This document shows, one piece after another, positions 59,951 through 64,000 of a DNA stretch of 64,000 nt (position 1 is the stretch's first letter; each line of letters begins with the position of its first letter). Source of the DNA: Geomonas limicola. Lineage in GTDB: Bacteria; Desulfobacterota; Desulfuromonadia; Geobacterales; Geobacteraceae. The notes under the pieces were generated by a model that was given only the letters and a program-made list of their open reading frames with translations, was not told where the DNA came from and searched no databases. The position numbers and the translations under genes were made by a program. The stretch spans positions 124,001-188,000 of the forward strand of contig NZ_BLXZ01000004.1 in the NCBI RefSeq assembly GCF_014193675.1, read 5' to 3'.

Positions 59951-62059
59951 TTAGCTGCAGCCGCGCTCGCTCCCCGGGCGCTCCGCCGTGGGGGGGTGGG
60001 TGAGGCAGCGGCCGAGATCTACGGGAAGCGCGGGGAGCACCGAACTCTCCGCGGGGCGCTCGGCGGCGCTCTCCTCGGCCGAGGGTTGGTGGAAGCAGAA
60101 GTCGTTGCGGCCGCGCTCCTTGGCCTGGTACATGGCGAGGTCCGCGTTACGTACCAGGGTCTCGCCGTCCTGGCCGTCCTGCGGGTAGAGGCTGATGCCG
60201 ATGCTCACGCTCGACTGAACCTGCTGCTCCGACAGAACGAAGGCCCGCGACAGCTCGTCCACCACGTGCCGCGCCACCACGGCCGCGTTGTCGCTGTTTT
60301 GCAGGTCGGACAGGATCACCAGGAACTCGTCACCGCCGTAGCGGGCGATGGTGTCGCCCGAGCGGCAGCAGCAGGCCTTGAGCCTCTTGGCCACCCCCTG
60401 CAAGAGCTGGTCGCCGATGGCGTGGCCGAACTCGTCGTTGACCGACTTGAAACAGTCCAGGTCGATGAACATCACCGCGAGGAGCTGGTTGTTGCGCGCG
60501 GCGAACGCGATGGCCTGCCGTAAGTGGTCGTGGAACAGGTGCCGGTTCGGGAGACCGGTCAGGGTGTCGTGGAAGGCCAGGTGCTCGATGGTCTCCTCCA
60601 TGCGCCGCTTCTCGGTGATGTCCCGCACCACCTCGATCCCGGCGATGATCTGGCCGCTCGCGTTTCTTAGCGGCGAGGCGGTCACCTCGGTGAAGATCTG
60701 CTGCCCGAAGGGGCTCACGCTGCGCACCGAGGAGTGGATCAGGCCGTCCTGGAAGGCGAGCGCCATCGGACAGCCGGGGCAGACGCTGTTGTGGTGCTCG
60801 AAGGCCTGGTAGCAGAGCTTCCCCACGTGGTTCCCCATGAGGGCGATACCCTGCTGGTTTTGGTAGGTGACCCGGAATTGGGTGTTCATGATGGTGAGCC
60901 CGACCCCCATGGCGGCGATGATCGCCTGGGTCTTGGCCTTCTCGTTTTCCAGGCTGGTGATCGCCTCCTGCAGCGCCAGGTGCTCGGTCGCCAGGCGCAG
61001 CACCATCTCGTTGAAGGCCGTGCCGAGATCGGCGATCTCCGCCGAGGTCGAGGGGGGGACCTGCTCGGGGACCCCGTCGCGCATGGACAGGGTGCGGATC
61101 CGCTCGGTGAACCGGGAGAGCGGTGCCATCTGGTAGTGCATGAGCAGCCAGACGATGACGACCGAGACCCCCGCTCCCGAGAGCGCCGCGATGTTCGCGT
61201 ACTGCTTCGCCTTGGTGATCGGTGCGTAGGCTTCCTTGATGGGGAAGTTGGCCGCCAGGATCCAGTCGGTTTTCTTCAGGTGGCGTACCGTGGTGAGCGA
61301 GCTGATCCCTTTCGAGTTCAGCGACTCCTCGGTCCCCTCGAAGCCGGCGATCCCCTTGTCGAAGGCGCGGTTGACCCCCGGTTTCAGGTCCTGCTTCATG
61401 ATGCGGGCCGGATCCGGGTGCATGATGAGCGTGCGGGAAGAGTTGTAGAGGTAGAGGTACCCGGTGTCGCCGATCTTGACCCGGGAGAGCTTTCCCAGGA
61501 AGTTGTCCCGGGTCAGGTCGAGGCTGCCGGCCAGGATCGCCAGCAGTCTCCCCTGCGAGTTGATGAGGGGCACGGTCAGGATGACTGCCGGTTTGCCGGG
61601 GGTGTGGGTGGACACGTAGGGGTCGGAGATCTGCGGCCTCATGGTCGCCACGGTCTTCTTGTAGTACTCGCGAAAGGCGATGTCGCGTCCCCGGCGCCCT
61701 TTGATATAGGGGGATTCCACGATGATCTTCCCCTCCGCGGAGAAGAGAAAGAGGGCGTTGTCGAAGATGGTGTGCAGGGCCGGCCGGCTGTCCAAAAGAC
61801 GCTGGGCCTCCTCGGGCCGCCTGGGGTCGATGGACAGAAAGAGCGGGGCTTCCGCCATGAGCGCCTGCTGGGCATCCTGCAGGTCCGCGTCGATGCTGTC
61901 GCAGATCTCGGTGACCATGGAGAACTGCTGCTTGGAGATGAGCTGCTTCAGCTGGGATTCGAAGTGGTCGTTGATGACGCTCGAGAACAGGAAGATGATC
62001 CCGACCATGAGCAGGGAGACCGAGAGCCCAACTTTGGTTTTTATCTGGTGTCTCCTCAT
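59951..62059 (-). CDS. Diguanylate cyclase with Cache, HAMP and PAS domains
   Basis: The product is 702 residues. An N-terminal membrane helix (about 9-28), a periplasmic double-Cache region (about 30-290) and a second helix (about 297-317) are followed by HAMP, a PAS domain and a GGDEF domain. The GGDEF motif RYGGDEF is intact (575-579), so it should make c-di-GMP. The PAS domain has a cysteine trio (Cys416 in LCYQAF, Cys427 and Cys430 in CPGCP) that could bind a metal or report redox state. I chose the ATG at 62059 with GGAGG upstream; the frame is open to 62179. Confidence 0.92.
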   Translation of the reverse strand: MRRHQIKTKVGLSVSLLMVGIIFLFSSVINDHFESQLKQLISKQQFSMVTEICDSIDADLQDAQQALMAEAPLFLSIDPRRPEEAQRLLDSRPALHTIFDNALFLFSAEGKIIVESPYIKGRRGRDIAFREYYKKTVATMRPQISDPYVSTHTPGKPAVILTVPLINSQGRLLAILAGSLDLTRDNFLGKLSRVKIGDTGYLYLYNSSRTLIMHPDPARIMKQDLKPGVNRAFDKGIAGFEGTEESLNSKGISSLTTVRHLKKTDWILAANFPIKEAYAPITKAKQYANIAALSGAGVSVVIVWLLMHYQMAPLSRFTERIRTLSMRDGVPEQVPPSTSAEIADLGTAFNEMVLRLATEHLALQEAITSLENEKAKTQAIIAAMGVGLTIMNTQFRVTYQNQQGIALMGNHVGKLCYQAFEHHNSVCPGCPMALAFQDGLIHSSVRSVSPFGQQIFTEVTASPLRNASGQIIAGIEVVRDITEKRRMEETIEHLAFHDTLTGLPNRHLFHDHLRQAIAFAARNNQLLAVMFIDLDCFKSVNDEFGHAIGDQLLQGVAKRLKACCCRSGDTIARYGGDEFLVILSDLQNSDNAAVVARHVVDELSRAFVLSEQQVQSSVSIGISLYPQDGQDGETLVRNADLAMYQAKERGRNDFCFHQPSAEESAAERPAESSVLPALPVDLGRCLTHPPTAERPGSERGCS

Positions 62060-62568
62060 GGGCTCCGTCCTCCGGGCAACGCTGATAACTATGACATAAA
62101 AATATTCTAAGAAAACTCTTCTCCACGAAGTTTTCACTTTCCCGGAACCGTGACTACCCCTCTGCACCTGCTGCCGCAAAAAACCACGCGCAGGGCACCC
62201 CCACCGACAAACTCCTTACTAAAGCTTTCACTCTCTCGGTCGATACCAGTTCTGGTAGTACGAATTCCGCTGGTGGTTAACTGAATGGGTGGGTAGCTAC
62301 TGTAACAGTGAGATTAGAGGGGGGTGGTTAATGACTCAGCCTCGGCATTGCTTTGTTGCAGGACTATGACAACCTTTCATCTGTGACAGATGATCGTCTT
62401 CTGGAACTGACAGTAAAATGAGTGCTTCCCAATTGACAGGGGGCAAAGTTCTGCTTGAATTACGGAGGCTGCGAACCAGTACCGTATCAGATAGTTAGCA
62501 GTTCTTCTTCATAAGTTGAGGCTGCAGCGTGTGACATAAACTCGTGGGAACAGTGGGAGGTTTTGTAC
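62060..62568. other. Long upstream region of the second formate dehydrogenase
   Basis: About 510 bases without a credible gene. It holds perfect palindromes TACCAGTTCTGGTA (62244-62257) and CATCTGTGACAGATG (62378-62392), and a smaller ACTGTAACAGT near 62300. These are candidate regulator sites. A GGCA...TTGCA pair near 62345 has the wrong spacing for sigma-54. Confidence 0.45.
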
Positions 62569-64000
62569 ATGAAACTTAGCCGTCGCAAATTTCTCAAGGT
62601 CACCTCCGGAGTGGTAGGAGGCGGCGTCGCTGCCGAACTCGGCCTTTTGGGAGTGAACACGGCCGCCGCCGCGGCCAAGGCCAACAAGGTCCCGATCAAG
62701 AAGGGCAAACAGGTGCCGAGCATCTGCCCCTACTGCGCGGTCGGCTGCGGCCAGATCGTCACGGTGAGCGATGCCGGGGAGATCGTGGACATCCAGGGGA
62801 ACCCGGACTCCCCGATCAACCAGGGCACCCTCTGCCCGAAGGGGTCCGCCACCTTTCAGCTCGTCAAGAACGAAGAGCGCTGGACCACGGTCAAGTACCG
62901 CGCCCCCGGCAGCGACCGCTGGGAGGAAAAGCCGCTCGACTGGGCCATGCACCGCATCGCCGAGCTGACCCGGAAGACCCGCGACGCCAACTTCAACGAG
63001 TTCCAGGATCTGCCGGACGGCAAGGGTGGCACCGTCAAGAAGCGGGTGATGAACACCTACGCCCTCGCCTCCTTGGGTGGCGCCACCATGGATAACGAGT
63101 GGAACTACCTGCACCAGAAACTGATGCACGGCCTGGGGGTGGTCTACCTGGAAAACCAGGCCCGAATTTGACACTCCTCGACGGTCCCCGGTCTGGGGAC
63201 CACGTTCGGCCGCGGCGGCTCCACCACCTTCCCGCGCGACCTCGAGAAATCCAACGCCGTACTCATCATGGGCTCCAACATGGCCGAGTGCCACCCGGTC
63301 GCCTTCCGCTGGCCCCTGAAGGCGAGGACCGACCATGACGCGGTGCTCATGCACGTCGATCCCCGCTTCACCCGCACCTCGGCCGCCTGCGATGTGCACG
63401 TGCCGATCCGCGCCGGCAGCGACATCGTCTTCCTCGGTGCCATCATAAACCACGTCATCAACTCGAAGCGCTGGAACGAGGACCCCTTCTTCCGCGAGTA
63501 CGTGGTGAACTACACCAACGCCGCCACCCTGGTGAACCCCGAGTTCAAGGACACCGAGGAGCTGAACGGCGTCTTCTCGGGGCTCGCCCCCAACGGCAAG
63601 TCCTACGCGAACGCCAGCTGGTCCTACCAGAGAAACGCGGCCCCCGCGAAAGGGAAGGGGGGGCTCGGCCCCTTCAGCGACCTGTTGCTGCAGCAGGTGC
63701 CGGGGCGCCCCAAGACCGACCCCTCGCTGCAGGACCCCCAGTGCGTCTTCCAGATCATCAAGAGGCACTTCGCGCGCTACACGCCGGACCTGGTGGGCCG
63801 GGTCTGCGGCTGCACCCCGGAGCAGTTCCTCAAGGTAGCCGACACCCTGCTCAACAACTCCGGGCGCGACAGGACCTCCAACATCACCTACGCCGTGGGG
63901 TGGACCCAGCACACCGTCGGGGTGCAGATCATCCGGGCCGCGGCCATGCTGCAGGCGCTTCTGGGCAACATCGGGCGCCCGGGAGGGGGCGTACTCGCCC
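62569..64000 (+). CDS. fdnG: Formate dehydrogenase large subunit, Tat-exported and selenocysteine-containing (3' end outside window)
   Basis: Second FdnG-type catalytic subunit, 477 codons seen. The twin-arginine signal SRRKFLK at residues 4-10 and a hydrophobic stretch ending in AAAAA predict Tat export. Cys53, 56, 60 and 89 form the [4Fe-4S] site (CPYCAVGC, LCPKG). The in-frame TGA at 63169-63171 codes selenocysteine 201 in ARI-Sec-HSSTVPGLG. GSNMAECHP and HVPIRAGSD follow, as in the first copy. ATG 62569 has GGGAGG eight bases upstream. It is a clear paralogue of the gene at 12579. Any downstream subunits lie past the window. Confidence 0.95.
63169..63215 (+). promoter_or_regulatory. SECIS element of the second formate dehydrogenase
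   Basis: GGTCCCC (63183-63189) pairs perfectly with GGGGACC (63195-63201) around loop GGTCT, starting 11 bases after the UGA. Same geometry as at 13149. Confidence 0.88.

Noticed and set aside
62340..62365. Sigma-54 promoter upstream of the second formate dehydrogenase
   Set aside because: GG and GC elements are 12 rather than 10 bases apart, so the match is not acceptable.

Overview
The window is about 64 kb of GC-rich chromosome (apart from one AT-rich gene) from what looks like a Geobacter-type member of the Desulfuromonadota/Deltaproteobacteria (Geobacter, Geomonas or Citrifermentans-like). This rests on gene content and order: two selenocysteine formate dehydrogenases, a MacAB/NodT efflux operon behind an OmpR-type regulator, recA-pilT-recX-alaS, an argB-argD-argF-argG-argH block, gatCAB, many sensor proteins and abundant G/C-rich palindromic intergenic repeats. 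The genus is inferred, not proven. Almost everything is core chromosome. No insertion sequence, prophage, CRISPR array, rRNA or tRNA was recognised.

Layout. 1-7.8 kb: lon (5' part only, minus) divergent from an OmpR/CpxR-like regulator and a MacA-MacB-NodT efflux operon. 8.1-11.1 kb: two small genes and an EF-G paralogue. 11.2-12.3 kb: a CsbD-like stress gene, a 13-bp tandem repeat and a BON-domain protein. 12.4-17.7 kb: a three-gene formate dehydrogenase operon whose large subunit reads through an in-frame UGA as selenocysteine. 17.7-25.0 kb: alpha/beta hydrolase, Tim44-like protein, ribbon-helix-helix regulator, small membrane protein, a TerC-family exporter behind a yybP-ykoY (manganese) riboswitch, an EEP-family hydrolase, a small hypothetical gene and the potassium transporter kup. 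25.2-28.5 kb: ileS-lspA on plus.

28.6-47.6 kb is one long minus-strand run. In transcription order it holds a receiver-kinase, argB, argD, argF, argG, a Nudix hydrolase, a divergent nitrilase-like gene, argH, a FnIII lipoprotein, gatC, gatA, gatB, mtnA, glnE and ybgC. Its intergenic gaps are filled with several families of palindromic repeats. 47.7-58.8 kb, also minus: larB-larC-pgpA-cinA (each junction a 4-nt ATGA overlap), a PAS/GAF histidine kinase, then recA-pilT-recX-alaS. 59.0-62.1 kb: a PilZ protein and a Cache-HAMP-PAS-GGDEF diguanylate cyclase. 62.6 kb to the end: the 5' part of a second selenocysteine formate dehydrogenase, this one with a Tat signal.

The points most worth following up are: the two Sec formate dehydrogenases, one Tat-exported and one apparently not, with matching SECIS hairpins; the Mn riboswitch/terminator followed by a small unexplained ORF before terC; the stand-alone nitrilase-fold protein inside the arginine cluster; the palindromic repeat fused to the start of the efflux lipoprotein gene; and an EF-G paralogue whose best Shine-Dalgarno points to a non-standard ATC start.
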